Under the pieces are notes generated by a model. That model was given only the letters and a program-made list of their open reading frames with translations. It was not told the DNA's origin and ran no database searches. The position numbers were made by a program, and so were the translations under genes. Shown piece after piece: positions 1 to 9,823 of a stretch of DNA of 43,800 bases (position 1 is the stretch's first letter; each line of letters starts with the position of its first letter). Location of the stretch: the NCBI GenBank assembly GCA_937927575.1, contig CALBEE010000071.1, positions 1-43,800 on the forward strand, in the 5' to 3' direction. Source of the stretch: an uncultured Saprospiraceae bacterium (lineage in GTDB: Bacteria; Bacteroidota; Bacteroidia; Chitinophagales; Saprospiraceae).

Positions 1-1161
1 TGATGCACCTAAGAATACGTTATTATTACCTGTAGAATTAATTCCTGCCGAAGCACCTAAGGCCACATTAGAATTTCCTGAAATACTGTTTCCGGCTTCT
101 ATTCCGAGGAAAGTATTGCTGTTTCCACTCGAAGACATACCTGATACAAAACCCAAAAAGGTATTGCCTTCACCAATTGTCATCATGGATCCAGCATCGG
201 AACCTACTATGGTGTTCATTGATGCGTTGGTGAATGCACTCCCTGTATTACTTCCGAGAAATGTATTATTGCTTCCATCTTCAATGTTTTTACCAGCGCC
301 ATTGCCAACAAATATATCGTCCTCGGCATTGGCTTTTTGACCTGCTTCTGTTCCTAAAGATATATTGGGTAGATCCATGAGTAATCTCCCACTAGAATTA
401 TTACTCAAGTTCATTTCTGAATCACCGCCTATTAGCATACTAATCATATCATCATCAGGAAACAATTCGACTTCTATCCTTGTGTCATTATCATTGTCAG
501 CTAAGCCTGAAAAGGAAGACCATTGTGCTTGGTTGCTTCCATTCAATGTCAATACTTGATTGGCTGTTCCACTAATGCTGGGCATAGTATAGGCTCCATT
601 AATATTGACGTTGGCATTCAATCGCAAGTAGTTATTATCAAACTCCCCATAAATGAGTGCTCCTGTGGAATTTGCATTGGAATTTTCTATGTATAATCTA
701 TTAGATCCTGTTTCGTTTTGACCAGCTTTAAATCCAAGAAAGATGTTTCCTGCTCCAATAGTATTAAATAGTCCACTTTGATTGCCTAGAAATGTATTAG
801 TAGAGCCAGTATTATATTGCCCAGAAAACCCTCCAATGAAAGTGTTCTGGCTTCCAGTTGTCATGGTATTTCCTGCTGTAGAGCCTAAAAAAGTATTTGC
901 GTTACCTAGAGTATTTGACTTTCCAGCGGTTTCTCCAATAAAGACATTGTCTTGGCCAAGAGGACCTAAAGGATCATTTGCATCTCCAGCCATATTGCCT
1001 AAAAATATATTTCTCCAATTATTTTGAATAGAAATTTGAGGTTCATCACTTGCATTCTTTTTGATTACAACCTCGGATTGAGCCACAAGCTCAGGGCTAA
1101 TAGAAATCAAAATCAATGCAATAACTGCTGAAATGGAGCGTCTTATCATTTTGGTTTTCAT
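1..1161 (-). CDS. Secreted YadA-head-like repeat protein (tail-fibre/adhesin type), 3' part off window
   Basis: The reading frame is open from an ATG at 1161 to the left edge (387 codons, no stop), so the C-terminus is missing. Residues 1-28 form a signal peptide ending in VAQS. Residues about 43-148 and again from about 266 to the edge carry degenerate 20-24-residue repeats of the type NTFLGxxAGxxNTxG. These are typical of trimeric adhesin heads and of Bacteroidota proteins that often end in a Peptidase_S74-type chaperone domain. The two blocks are separated by about 115 non-repeat residues, including a segment starting RLYIENSN and a GxxNQVLTLNGSNQW stretch common in tail-fibre-like proteins. 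It is probably an exported, possibly trimeric surface fibre. Whether the missing end carries an S74 or a T9SS domain cannot be seen. It is transcribed divergently from the sensor kinase at 1302. Confidence 0.75.
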   Translation of the reverse strand, partial: MKTKMIRRSISAVIALILISISPELVAQSEVVIKKNASDEPQISIQNNWRNIFLGNMAGDANDPLGPLGQDNVFIGETAGKSNTLGNANTFLGSTAGNTMTTGSQNTFIGGFSGQYNTGSTNTFLGNQSGLFNTIGAGNIFLGFKAGQNETGSNRLYIENSNANSTGALIYGEFDNNYLRLNANVNINGAYTMPSISGTANQVLTLNGSNQAQWSSFSGLADNDNDTRIEVELFPDDDMISMLIGGDSEMNLSNNSSGRLLMDLPNISLGTEAGQKANAEDDIFVGNGAGKNIEDGSNNTFLGSNTGSAFTNASMNTIVGSDAGSMMTIGEGNTFLGFVSGMSSSGNSNTFLGIEAGNSISGNSNVALGASAGINSTGNNNVFLGAS

Positions 1162-1301
1162 GTGCTAATTTTTGACTTTTAATTTTAATGTAAAAATGAG
1201 GAAGACAAATCGAGTGTACAATAACCCTGTAGGGTGATTCTATTGAAAGAATTTAATCTTCGCATTTTTAATATGACTTCAATCTGTATCTTGCGCACTA
1301 G

Positions 1302-4301
1302 ATGAAACAAGTAGCCATTTTTTTGATGTTTTGGTTTTGCCTCTCTGGGTCTTATGGGCAAGATGACTTGTCTTACGAAGTCAATTCTATTTTTCCTAGT
1401 TATTTATTAGAAAATGTGCTTAGAGAGGAACATGCCTTTGACGATAATGGATTTATATGGAATTGTTGCTCTATAGGTATCCAATGCTTTGATGGCGAAA
1501 AATTGATTACTTATAACGATAAGTTTGAGGCAGGAGATTTATCAATTACTAGAGAAGGCCATGGCTATTTATTAGGTACAATGGTGGAGAAACGATATTA
1601 TTGGGCTATTGAAAAAATTACAAGTCATCTCATTTGTTTTGATACCGAATCTAGGCGTCTCATAAAACGCTTTGTTCCACCTGAGGGTAAGTTTTTTAAT
1701 TTAATCCGAAAAGACGAAAATGAAAAATTATTTGTAACGTGTACCACTAAAGAACATATAGGTACTCGTGTTTATAAAATTGAAAATCTAGATACTACTA
1801 GCCAATTCTATCATTCTGAACCTTCTAGATTTTATGATTATGCCATTCACAGGGATAATCATTGGGTGCGATTCAAAGATAATATCACGGTCTTTGATTC
1901 ATTAGGTGAATTGAAAAAAATATACCCAACAGAAGAAACAGCATGTGTATATTTTTCCAAATCGCCCCAAGAAAGACTAGTTCTCTACAATGAATGTTTT
2001 ACGCAGGCCAAGGTGTATGATCCTCTATTGGATTCTTTACGTCAAATATACTTACCAGAAGAAGTCAAAAAAGCACAATATAATATCTTTCATTTTGGAG
2101 ATCAGATCTGGTTCATTGGACAACAAGTTGGTGCAGTGCTTTGGGATGAGGCTAGCAATACTATCGAAGATTATACTGAAACCATAATTGAGCATTATAA
2201 AAAGAAGGAAAGTGTTACACCTACTCATAGAATTTCGAAGGTAGTCTCAGATGAAAATGGAGGATATTATATTTTTAGTCAGGACTTTATTTTACACCTC
2301 ACACTGAAGAGTAGAGGAGTTGAAGAATATTTGGTGCCAATAGAAATTGATAGGCCTTCTTTGAGTATGCGCGCTACCACAGAGGATTCTAAAGGTAATC
2401 TGTATACTTCATTTTATACTGGTGTTGCAGTCCGTGAAAAAGACTCTAATACTTTCGTAGATTTTCGAAATTCGAATGACGCTTCCAAAGCGAAAGAAGC
2501 CACTTATAGTTTGACTTCTTGGAAGGATAAGCTCATCTGGAATAATATTATTTTTGATTTGCAATCGAAGGAACAGACTTTTATCAAATCACCAGATTAT
2601 GGTGTTCATCTCAATCATGCTTTAAGGGGGGATACGCTTTGGACATTTTGGTGGCTAAGTAATTCACTGGTGAAAACGGACTTGATTTCTGGACAGTCTA
2701 TTATTGTAAATGAAAAAATTTTAGAGCGTCCTCTTTGGGCATCATCTTTTCAATACGATGAAGAAAGAGATTTGTTTTGGATATCAACTTTTAATTCTGG
2801 AATTATATCTATGGACAATCAAGGAACAATCAAAAATCATTTTCTTAGACTAAAATTAGGCAATGATAATGATCAGAGAATGCTCCATGAAATGTATCAG
2901 AAAGATAGCTTGATATGGTATGGTACCAACTCAAGCTTAGGAGTTATAAATATAAAAAGCGAAGAATGTAGTCATTATCAAATTGATTATACTCAATCAA
3001 ATGGCAAAACATTTCCAAGATCTATCTTCGCCATATTCCCTAAAAATGATAGCATTTTATATTTGGGAACGAATAAAGGAATAGTGAAATTTAATACGCA
3101 TTCCAGAACTATGCAAGCTCTGAAAAGTGGTCACCCTTTGGAAGAATTAGAATTTAATAGAAATGCACTTTTTCAAGCTTCTGATGGGAAATACTATTTC
3201 GGTACTATTGATGGACTATATTCTTTTTTGGAAGAAGATCTGGAATTCGAAGAAAATAAAATCGTACTGAAACCGAGGATATTCGAAATAAGAGTAGTGT
3301 CAAATGATTCGAAGCAAGAAAGGGTGATTAGTTCAGATTTTAGCAGTATTTATGATTTAGATTTGCGGCCAGATGAATCATTCATAACTATAGGTCTCAC
3401 GTCTCCTTCTTATGAAAAGCAGGCAGGATATAGTTATCAGTTTGCTAATCTTCAGAGAGATTGGATTAATACTGGATCATCAATCACTATTCCTTCTTTG
3501 CAGGCTGGCAAAGACACTTTACGAATTAAAAATGTTGAAGAGGGTAATCAAACAAACACTAGTCTTGTGCAAATCAATATTCATAAAGAACAATTTTGGT
3601 ATAAAAAAAACTGGGTGATTGGGGTATTTATTTTTGGATTGATTGGTTTAATCACTTTCGTACAAAGGTGGGTATATGGCCAAAAATTAGAAAGAGAAAA
3701 AGAGTTAGCTAGTTTAAGAACTAAAATTTCAAGCGATCTTCATGATGATGTAGGCTCCATTTTATCTGGTTTGGCTATGCAATCAGAAATGCTAACTTAT
3801 CAAGTGGATGAAGGGAAGAAGAAAGAACTAAATGAGATAAGCTCTATGAGTAGAGATGCGATGGAAAGAATGCGTGATACTGTATGGTCAATAGATTCTA
3901 GAAAAGATAAGTATGAAAATCTTATTGATCGCATGCGCTCCTTCGCTGAAAAGACTTTAGGCCGTAAAGGTATCGATCATGAATTTATAGTTAATGGTAT
4001 AGATGGTAAGAAATCAATCACACCAACTTACAGGCAAAACATATATTTAATTTTTAAAGAAGCCATCACTAATATCGTCAAGCATTCTAATGCTAGAAAA
4101 GTTGACATCAAATTTTATCAAGAAGAAGGCGCTATTCATTTGGTGATCTCTGACAATGGAGAAGTACTCATTACAGATAACCAAGTTTCTTCTGATGGCT
4201 TGGGAATGTCTAATATGCAACTCAGAGCAGATACTATTGACGCAGTATTAAAAATAGACCAAGAAGACGGTTTTAAAGTCTTGCTTTCATTTAAACATTA
4301 A
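1302..4301 (+). CDS. Two-component-propeller sensor histidine kinase (Y_Y_Y, HisKA_3, HATPase_c)
   Basis: The 999-residue protein starts with a signal peptide (residues 1-20, ending SYGQ). About 620 residues follow with divergent beta-propeller-like repeats (WYGT, YLGTNKG, YFGTIDGLY). Next come a Y_Y_Y-type Ig domain at about 670-755 and one transmembrane helix at about 771-790. The cytoplasmic kinase has a HisKA_3 dimerisation segment with phospho-acceptor His814 (SSDLHDDVGS), an N-box near 920 (KEAITNIVKHSNA), a D-box SDNG, and a G-box DGLGMSNMQLRA. This is the LytS/NarX-like kinase layout with a periplasmic propeller sensor. Such kinases usually signal to a LuxR/NarL-type response regulator. 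None is encoded next to it here and no receiver or AraC domain is fused, so the partner is unknown. The ligand is also unknown. It may regulate the divergent surface protein upstream, but that is inference only. Confidence 0.88.
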   Translation: MKQVAIFLMFWFCLSGSYGQDDLSYEVNSIFPSYLLENVLREEHAFDDNGFIWNCCSIGIQCFDGEKLITYNDKFEAGDLSITREGHGYLLGTMVEKRYYWAIEKITSHLICFDTESRRLIKRFVPPEGKFFNLIRKDENEKLFVTCTTKEHIGTRVYKIENLDTTSQFYHSEPSRFYDYAIHRDNHWVRFKDNITVFDSLGELKKIYPTEETACVYFSKSPQERLVLYNECFTQAKVYDPLLDSLRQIYLPEEVKKAQYNIFHFGDQIWFIGQQVGAVLWDEASNTIEDYTETIIEHYKKKESVTPTHRISKVVSDENGGYYIFSQDFILHLTLKSRGVEEYLVPIEIDRPSLSMRATTEDSKGNLYTSFYTGVAVREKDSNTFVDFRNSNDASKAKEATYSLTSWKDKLIWNNIIFDLQSKEQTFIKSPDYGVHLNHALRGDTLWTFWWLSNSLVKTDLISGQSIIVNEKILERPLWASSFQYDEERDLFWISTFNSGIISMDNQGTIKNHFLRLKLGNDNDQRMLHEMYQKDSLIWYGTNSSLGVINIKSEECSHYQIDYTQSNGKTFPRSIFAIFPKNDSILYLGTNKGIVKFNTHSRTMQALKSGHPLEELEFNRNALFQASDGKYYFGTIDGLYSFLEEDLEFEENKIVLKPRIFEIRVVSNDSKQERVISSDFSSIYDLDLRPDESFITIGLTSPSYEKQAGYSYQFANLQRDWINTGSSITIPSLQAGKDTLRIKNVEEGNQTNTSLVQINIHKEQFWYKKNWVIGVFIFGLIGLITFVQRWVYGQKLEREKELASLRTKISSDLHDDVGSILSGLAMQSEMLTYQVDEGKKKELNEISSMSRDAMERMRDTVWSIDSRKDKYENLIDRMRSFAEKTLGRKGIDHEFIVNGIDGKKSITPTYRQNIYLIFKEAITNIVKHSNARKVDIKFYQEEGAIHLVISDNGEVLITDNQVSSDGLGMSNMQLRADTIDAVLKIDQEDGFKVLLSFKH

Positions 4302-4310
4302 AAAACATAC

Positions 4311-4329
4311 TCTCATGACTGGCATGAGA
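4311..4329. repeat. Perfect 7-bp inverted repeat after the sensor kinase gene
   Basis: TCTCATG, a 5-base spacer (ACTGG) and CATGAGA form a perfect hairpin ten bases after the kinase stop codon. It lies between the convergent kinase and GEVED genes. No T-run follows on either strand, so it is a weak candidate terminator at best. It could instead be a protein-binding palindrome. Confidence 0.4.
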
Positions 4330-4367
4330 TGCATCAGCTAAATCAACTGCAAAAAAGAATGACAATA

Positions 4368-5309
4368 TTATTTAGTGACTAATAATTTGCTGCTAAATAT
4401 CCTATCGTCGGCATAAGCAGTCACTGTATATACGCCACCCAGTAATGACTGTGTGTCTAATTTGTATGTACTGTTTTCAAGGTGCGTATACTTTATACTA
4501 TTCATAAGTCTTCCACGAAGATCCGTTACTCTAATTTCATCTACTTTTTGATGGACGCCATCTAAATCCAACTTAAGGATGCTGTAGTTAATACTTGGAT
4601 TGGGAAAGATTGATAATTCGAACTGATCATCATTTATTTTCGCTCTTGTCTTTACTGATAAATCAGATTTCGAGGACTTATTTACTTTAACGTTGACATT
4701 TTTATCATCGTCATCTTCTCCTGCTTTCGTGGGCATATATACAAAAAGCCCACCTCTCTTCATTTCTTTAGGTGCGATCTGATTGCCGTTAGATATAGTC
4801 ACTTTATAGTCTTCGACTTCGCCTGATTCTATGTAGTCGCAAGGGATGCTAGGGTAGTGATCAGAGCTTATAGCCACTCGCATCGTAGTTTCACCGTTCC
4901 ATATATCTTGAGGAATTTTGAGATCCCCTTGGATAGCACCTTTTCCATTGCCATAACATGCATATTCATATAGGTCATCAAAATCGCCATCCATATTATA
5001 GTCGATCCATATTTTCCAATAGACAGTTACTTCTTCCTTAATATATTTGGGTTGCATTCTAATGGGATACTTAGTCCCTGCGGTAAGCGGTATGTCCACT
5101 ACATGACGCCAGTCATGATATCCTTTAGATCCATGAGTCACGTAATTAATTCCTTCGATAGATAGTGCGTTAATTCTAGCTACGTCGCTATGCTCTACAA
5201 CAGGTGTACAGTTGATACTAGTCGACTGACCGTATACAACAGCTGAACCCACTGTAAGCAAGAGCAAAGCAGTAGCTAGTACGCCCCTTAATAGATAATT
5301 CCTAGTCAT
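4368..5309 (-). CDS. GEVED-domain secreted protein with T9SS type A sorting domain
   Basis: A 313-residue exported protein with a signal peptide at residues 1-27 (ending VVYGQ). Residues about 45-175 form a GEVED domain. It has the repeat-type signature DYNMDGDFDD and the name-giving IESGEVEDYKVTI, as found beside many Bacteroidota surface peptidases and adhesins. A charged linker with a run of four Asp follows (about 198-230). The C-terminal 75 residues match a type A T9SS sorting domain: FPNPS, VTDLRGRLM, GGVYTV, and a final KLLVTK. It is therefore likely exported across the outer membrane and attached to the surface. There is no catalytic domain, so a binding or structural role is likely, with the ligand unknown. 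It stands alone and is convergent with the sensor kinase. Confidence 0.85.
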   Translation of the reverse strand: MTRNYLLRGVLATALLLLTVGSAVVYGQSTSINCTPVVEHSDVARINALSIEGINYVTHGSKGYHDWRHVVDIPLTAGTKYPIRMQPKYIKEEVTVYWKIWIDYNMDGDFDDLYEYACYGNGKGAIQGDLKIPQDIWNGETTMRVAISSDHYPSIPCDYIESGEVEDYKVTISNGNQIAPKEMKRGGLFVYMPTKAGEDDDDKNVNVKVNKSSKSDLSVKTRAKINDDQFELSIFPNPSINYSILKLDLDGVHQKVDEIRVTDLRGRLMNSIKYTHLENSTYKLDTQSLLGGVYTVTAYADDRIFSSKLLVTK

Positions 5310-5349
5310 CTTGTAAGTTTTGGGGTAAACGCAAGCAATAGGCTTACGT

Positions 5350-5369
5350 ATATGTACTGGAGGACAATG
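5350..5369 (-). promoter_or_regulatory. 20-base motif shared with the TlpA lipoprotein promoter
   Basis: Read on the minus strand, about 40 bases upstream of the GEVED gene start, this site matches 18 of 20 bases of the site at 24390-24409. Both begin CATTG and end CCTCCAGTACATAT or CTTCCAGTACATAT. At 24390 the motif includes the -33 element of a good promoter. Here I see no clear TAnnTTTG at the right distance, so the function (shared operator or weaker promoter) is inferred. Confidence 0.35.
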
Positions 5370-5483
5370 TACTTAATGTAAATATATAACTAGAGAAGGA
5401 TCAGTGTATTACTTTTGAAATGTCGGATATTGGCATTTCTAACTATATAGAATACTCTAATATTGAAATATCAAGAATAGGAG

Positions 5484-8400
5484 TTAATTCACTATTTCAA
5501 TTGAGCTATAACCTTGAGCATTTTTCTTCAATTTGATTTGTACTTCTATCCGATCTTTTAGCGCTTGTACATGAGAGATTACGCCTACTGTTTTTTGACT
5601 TTCGGATTGCAAGGTTTCTAAGGTAGAGATGGCTAGTTCCAAAGTATCCGCATCTAATGTTCCAAATCCTTCATCGATAAAGAGGCAATCTAAGGCTACA
5701 TTTTTGGAAGCCATATCGGAGAGGCTTAATGCCAATGCTAGACTGATAATGAATGTCTCTCCACCCGATAAAGTCTTTACGGATCTACTCGAATTGCCTT
5801 GGTATTTGTCTACTACAATCAGCGATCCATCGTCTTCTGGTTTGTCCAGTAGATAACGATCAGTTAGTTTATTTAATCTTCGATTGGCGTATACGAGTAA
5901 ATTTTGTAAGGTGAGGCCTTGAGCAAAATTGGCAAAGGTATTCCCTTTTGCATCACCAATCATTTTGTTGAGTAATGACCACTTACTATATTCTTTATTC
6001 AGTTTGGCAATTACTTTTTCTCTGTCCTTTAACTTTATTCGATCCTCATCGTCTCGCTTCAGTAGGGCTTGATTTGTGATGGCTTTTTCATTATGCTGCT
6101 CCGCAATTTTAGTTTGCACATCGATCTTTTCTTGGAGTGCTAATAAAGGCAGTTCCTTATTATTGTCATTGAGCTCGCATGTGGCAAGATCTTTATTAAG
6201 ACTATCTATTTCAGTATTTACTTTGATGGTTGCCGCTTTTATTTTTTCTTGCGTTTTTGTCAATGCATCTAACGTGGACTCATCTAGCAAATTGGTAGTG
6301 ATTTCACTCAGTTCATTGAATCCCAGTTGTGTTATTTTAGGTTTAAGTTCTTTGGTGATGCTTTCAAAAAGTTCGACATCTCTTTTGAGGGATTCAGTCT
6401 CCTTGCTTATGACTGCTTTTAATTTTGTGATGTTCGCATGGCTGCTTTGAAAATCATCTTGAAGCTTATTCGTTTCGGTAGTGATTTGCTCACCTTTGTA
6501 TTTCTCTTGCCTTTTTTTGTGAAGTGTTTTGTATTGTGCTACGGTCGACGCTAGTTCTTTATAGTCATTGGATAATCTTTTATTAAATTCTATTTCTACT
6601 TTCGCTTCGATCGCTTTCGCGTTATTCTTTAGCTGATTCGAGGACTTTGATATGATGTCTGTGATCGATTTGCTATTTAGCTCAAATTGTACTGCCATCT
6701 CTGACATTTTAACTTCACACAATTGAGTTTCCGTGGATATTTGTTTTTTATCCTGTTCGATGCTTTGCTGAGTAATTTCTATTGCCTTTTTACTTTGCGC
6801 TATCTTACTCGAATAATCGGCCAGTTCTACTTGGTGCTTTTCTAGGTTATGTTCAGCTTGTTTCGTTTTTTGGTCTATTTCACTTTGCTGCTGTGGTGGT
6901 AGATGTTTAGTGTAAGGATGGTCTAAAGATCCACAAAGCGGACAAGCTTCATCAGTTTGTAAGGAAGCTCTAAGGTCTTCTAATTCTGCAATCTTTAATG
7001 CGTCTTCTTTTTGCTTTCTTAATAAAAGTATCTGTTCATTTACCGTGTTTATAATGGTTTGAGTTTTTTCGTAGAGTGGTGTGTTACGATTGACAAGCTC
7101 TTCAAATTCTTTTAACTTCTTATTTTCAATTTGGATCTTCTCTTTTAAGTTTTCGATGCTTTTTACTAAAGATTCTAGTTTTCTAAGACCATCAAGTTCT
7201 TCTTGATTTTTTGCTTGTTGTTGTTTTAACTTTGAAAGAGGTAGGGTAGCATCTATTTCGGAATTTTCGATAATCTTATGTAAGGCCTTCTCTCGATCTT
7301 GTAAAGTGTTGAGCGCTTCAGCTGGATTATCTGAGAGAGTCATCGCGGAAGATTTTTTCTGAATGTTTACTCTATCTCTAGTTTCGCTGCCTTTTGCTTT
7401 TAAGTTTTTTAATTCGTTGTCAAAATTAATGATTTCGGCTTCAAACGCAGACATTACCGTTTTGAAATTAGTCGCATCCACATTTTGTTGTGTCAAGGTG
7501 GACATTTCACTGATAGCCGTTTCTAATTTGCTTTGGCTAAGTTTTAATTCTTCTTGGTAGGTGACCAAGTTTTCTCTACTCAGTTCTGAATTCTTCAGAG
7601 CATCAGAATACGTTGCCAATGGCCCTTGTAAGTGACTTAATTTATGATGGATGGATAACCTGGATTGATTGTCTTTAAAAGCTTCAGTTTCTTTTGTGAT
7701 CTCACTGAGTTCTTGTGTTTTACGAACTAGCGACTCTTTGATTCTGTTTTTATCAGTTTTGACGTTTAAGAGTTGATTGAGTGTTTTTAGTTCTTTATCT
7801 AAACTTGCTTTTTCATGTATTGCAGATTGTAGACTTGTTTCTAATTCTTTTCTTTGTTCCGCTTCTAATGCAGTGTTCTCTTTAAGTAGTAACTTTTCTG
7901 TATCAAGAGTTTCTTTTACAGTTTTGTATTTTAAATAAGTTTTAGCTCCAATTTTTCTGTAGATAGAAGTGCCTGTAAGGTTTTCTAATAAGGTACCTCG
8001 TTCATTTTTATCTGCTTTCAAAAATTTAGCAAACTCTCCTTGAGAAAGTAAGATGGCTTTGACAAATTGATCATATTTGAGCCCTATGATTTCTTCATTC
8101 TTTGCTGGAACTTCGCTTTTTTTGAGATCTTCTAGAGATCCATCAGGATTGTAGAATGTCATTTCGTAATCGTTTAATTTGTCATTACGATTCATTTTTA
8201 TCGTCCACGTAGACCTGTATCTCTGACCTTTTATTTCATATGTTATAGAGGCAAATGCCTCTTTGGTATGGTGTGTAAGTACAGATGCCTCTTTTGATAT
8301 TTCATTTTTAGTAATTTTTCCAAACCTTGGAATATGGTTAAAAAGAGCCAGAGTAATCACATCAAGAATGGTAGACTTTCCTGAGCCAGTAGGTCCCACT

Positions 8401-8504
8401 ATTGCAAAGATACTGACGTTGGATAGTGGTACCTTTTCGAATGAGATGCTGTGCACTCCTTTAAGGCTATTGATGTTCTTAAATTGTAACTCAATTATTT
8501 TCAT
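5484..8504 (-). CDS. sbcC: SbcC, ATPase subunit of the SbcCD (Mre11-Rad50-like) nuclease
   Basis: A 1006-residue SMC/Rad50-family ATPase. The N-terminal half-ATPase has a Walker A at residues 37-45 (GPTGSGKST) and a QGEFAKFLKA Q-loop region. Long antiparallel coiled coils flank a zinc hook CPLCG at about 521-525. The C-terminal half has the ABC signature LSGGETFIISLALALS near 910, Walker B LDCLFIDEG near 942, and the D-loop GTLDADTL. The length is usual for bacterial SbcC. With SbcD it opens and degrades hairpins, cruciforms and protein-blocked DNA ends in the cytoplasm. The start codon overlaps the sbcD stop as TAATG, indicating translational coupling. There is little doubt about the identification. 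Confidence 0.97.
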   Translation of the reverse strand: MKIIELQFKNINSLKGVHSISFEKVPLSNVSIFAIVGPTGSGKSTILDVITLALFNHIPRFGKITKNEISKEASVLTHHTKEAFASITYEIKGQRYRSTWTIKMNRNDKLNDYEMTFYNPDGSLEDLKKSEVPAKNEEIIGLKYDQFVKAILLSQGEFAKFLKADKNERGTLLENLTGTSIYRKIGAKTYLKYKTVKETLDTEKLLLKENTALEAEQRKELETSLQSAIHEKASLDKELKTLNQLLNVKTDKNRIKESLVRKTQELSEITKETEAFKDNQSRLSIHHKLSHLQGPLATYSDALKNSELSRENLVTYQEELKLSQSKLETAISEMSTLTQQNVDATNFKTVMSAFEAEIINFDNELKNLKAKGSETRDRVNIQKKSSAMTLSDNPAEALNTLQDREKALHKIIENSEIDATLPLSKLKQQQAKNQEELDGLRKLESLVKSIENLKEKIQIENKKLKEFEELVNRNTPLYEKTQTIINTVNEQILLLRKQKEDALKIAELEDLRASLQTDEACPLCGSLDHPYTKHLPPQQQSEIDQKTKQAEHNLEKHQVELADYSSKIAQSKKAIEITQQSIEQDKKQISTETQLCEVKMSEMAVQFELNSKSITDIISKSSNQLKNNAKAIEAKVEIEFNKRLSNDYKELASTVAQYKTLHKKRQEKYKGEQITTETNKLQDDFQSSHANITKLKAVISKETESLKRDVELFESITKELKPKITQLGFNELSEITTNLLDESTLDALTKTQEKIKAATIKVNTEIDSLNKDLATCELNDNNKELPLLALQEKIDVQTKIAEQHNEKAITNQALLKRDDEDRIKLKDREKVIAKLNKEYSKWSLLNKMIGDAKGNTFANFAQGLTLQNLLVYANRRLNKLTDRYLLDKPEDDGSLIVVDKYQGNSSRSVKTLSGGETFIISLALALSLSDMASKNVALDCLFIDEGFGTLDADTLELAISTLETLQSESQKTVGVISHVQALKDRIEVQIKLKKNAQGYSSIEIVN

Positions 8505-9727
8505 TAGTCTTCAGATTGAGTTACTGATTCCATGATTTCCACGAAGGCTTGTTTGAGCATAGATTGGTGTTCTTCATCTACCGATTGATGTTCCATCATC
8601 TTATTGAATACATCGATGGCTTTTAGATCTTCTATATGTTCGCCCTCCGAAAATAATGCTGCGGTATCTATCGCCTTCTCAGTAAAATTAGTTCGTGCCT
8701 TTAAGATTGTAAATGATTCTCCTTCACCATATTGGGTGACGAGATCATCTACACTCGCTAAAGTGACTGCACTGAAAGTACTTTCGTTAATTTCTATTTC
8801 GACAAATGATTTTAAAGGAAAGTCAGGTTTAAATTTTGAGAGATCATCTTTAACCTTTTTGAGACTTCCTGTAAATTTAGTTAAAGATCTAAATTTAGGA
8901 ATTGGGATGACTTGAGGTGTTGAGATTTTATTGTTTTCTAAAGTCAAAAGTATCAAACTTTTGTTATCTTTTTTTTCAGAAAAACTCAATGCAATTGGCG
9001 AGCCTGAATATCTTATGAAGTTATTTTTGTTTATAATTTGTGGCCTATGTATGTGACCCAGCGCTACGTAATCGTAAGTGTCTGGAAATATTGATGAGTC
9101 TACAGATGCAGCATTACCGATATGAATATCTCTTTCGCTTTCGCTCGTTTCGGCACCTTTAGCAAACAGGTGGCCCATCGCTATAGTTGGGATTTTAGGG
9201 TAATTAAGTTCACATATGTCTGCTAATGTAGCATAATGTGTTTTGATACCTTCTCTGATTGCTTCAGTCCGATTATTAAATTGTGCATCTATGTCAATCG
9301 ACCTTAGATCTTTATCTCTAAGAAATGGTACAGCGGCTACGATTAGTTCGATATCTCCTTTCTTATTCTTTATTGCGATCAATTCTTCCTCTATTATTTT
9401 TTTCGCTCCTCCTATGACAGTGATATTAAGTTCCTGAAGAATACTTTGTGGTGCATTGAGTAGTCCGACTGCATCATGATTGCCACCCGTGATGATGATT
9501 TGAATATTAAGTTGTATTAATTTAGCTAAGAATTGATAATATATTTGCCGATCTTTCACTGCAGGGTTTGAAAGATCAAAAATATCACCTGAGACAAGAA
9601 GTAAGTCTATCTGCTCTTTTTCTAGTAAATCTAACAACCAATCAAAGAACAGTAGTAATTCGTCTCTTAAAAGATGCTTGTGTAAAACTTTGCCAATATG
9701 CCAATCCGCTGTATGTAGAATTTTCAT
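8504..9727 (-). CDS. sbcD: SbcD, metallophosphoesterase nuclease subunit
   Basis: A 407-residue Mre11-type nuclease. The metal-binding motifs appear in order: HTADWHIGK (D8, H10), SGDIFD, GGNHDA, AMGHLF and ALGHIHRPQ. The C-terminal part (about 270-400) is the less conserved capping and SbcC-binding region. It acts with SbcC as an ATP-dependent double-strand exonuclease and hairpin endonuclease. It is first in a two-gene operon, and its stop overlaps the sbcC ATG. The start is chosen because the first metal motif begins five residues after it, as in other SbcD proteins. Confidence 0.97.
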   Translation of the reverse strand: MKILHTADWHIGKVLHKHLLRDELLLFFDWLLDLLEKEQIDLLLVSGDIFDLSNPAVKDRQIYYQFLAKLIQLNIQIIITGGNHDAVGLLNAPQSILQELNITVIGGAKKIIEEELIAIKNKKGDIELIVAAVPFLRDKDLRSIDIDAQFNNRTEAIREGIKTHYATLADICELNYPKIPTIAMGHLFAKGAETSESERDIHIGNAASVDSSIFPDTYDYVALGHIHRPQIINKNNFIRYSGSPIALSFSEKKDNKSLILLTLENNKISTPQVIPIPKFRSLTKFTGSLKKVKDDLSKFKPDFPLKSFVEIEINESTFSAVTLASVDDLVTQYGEGESFTILKARTNFTEKAIDTAALFSEGEHIEDLKAIDVFNKMMEHQSVDEEHQSMLKQAFVEIMESVTQSED

Positions 9728-9823
9728 TGTCCTAAAGATAAGATTTGACCAGTTAATTTAGTTTGAAATGATAATTGTTTCACTTAAACATTTTGAAATG
9801 ACCATATTTAGCTTTAAAAAAGA

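Noticed and set aside
1287-1294. TATCTTGC as promoter of the sensor kinase
   Set aside because: It is an imperfect -7 match ending seven bases before the ATG with no -33 element; it would give an almost leaderless transcript.
6076-6450. 124-codon plus-strand ORF within sbcC
   Set aside because: Antisense shadow of the SbcC coiled-coil region; the sbcC frame is intact and conserved.
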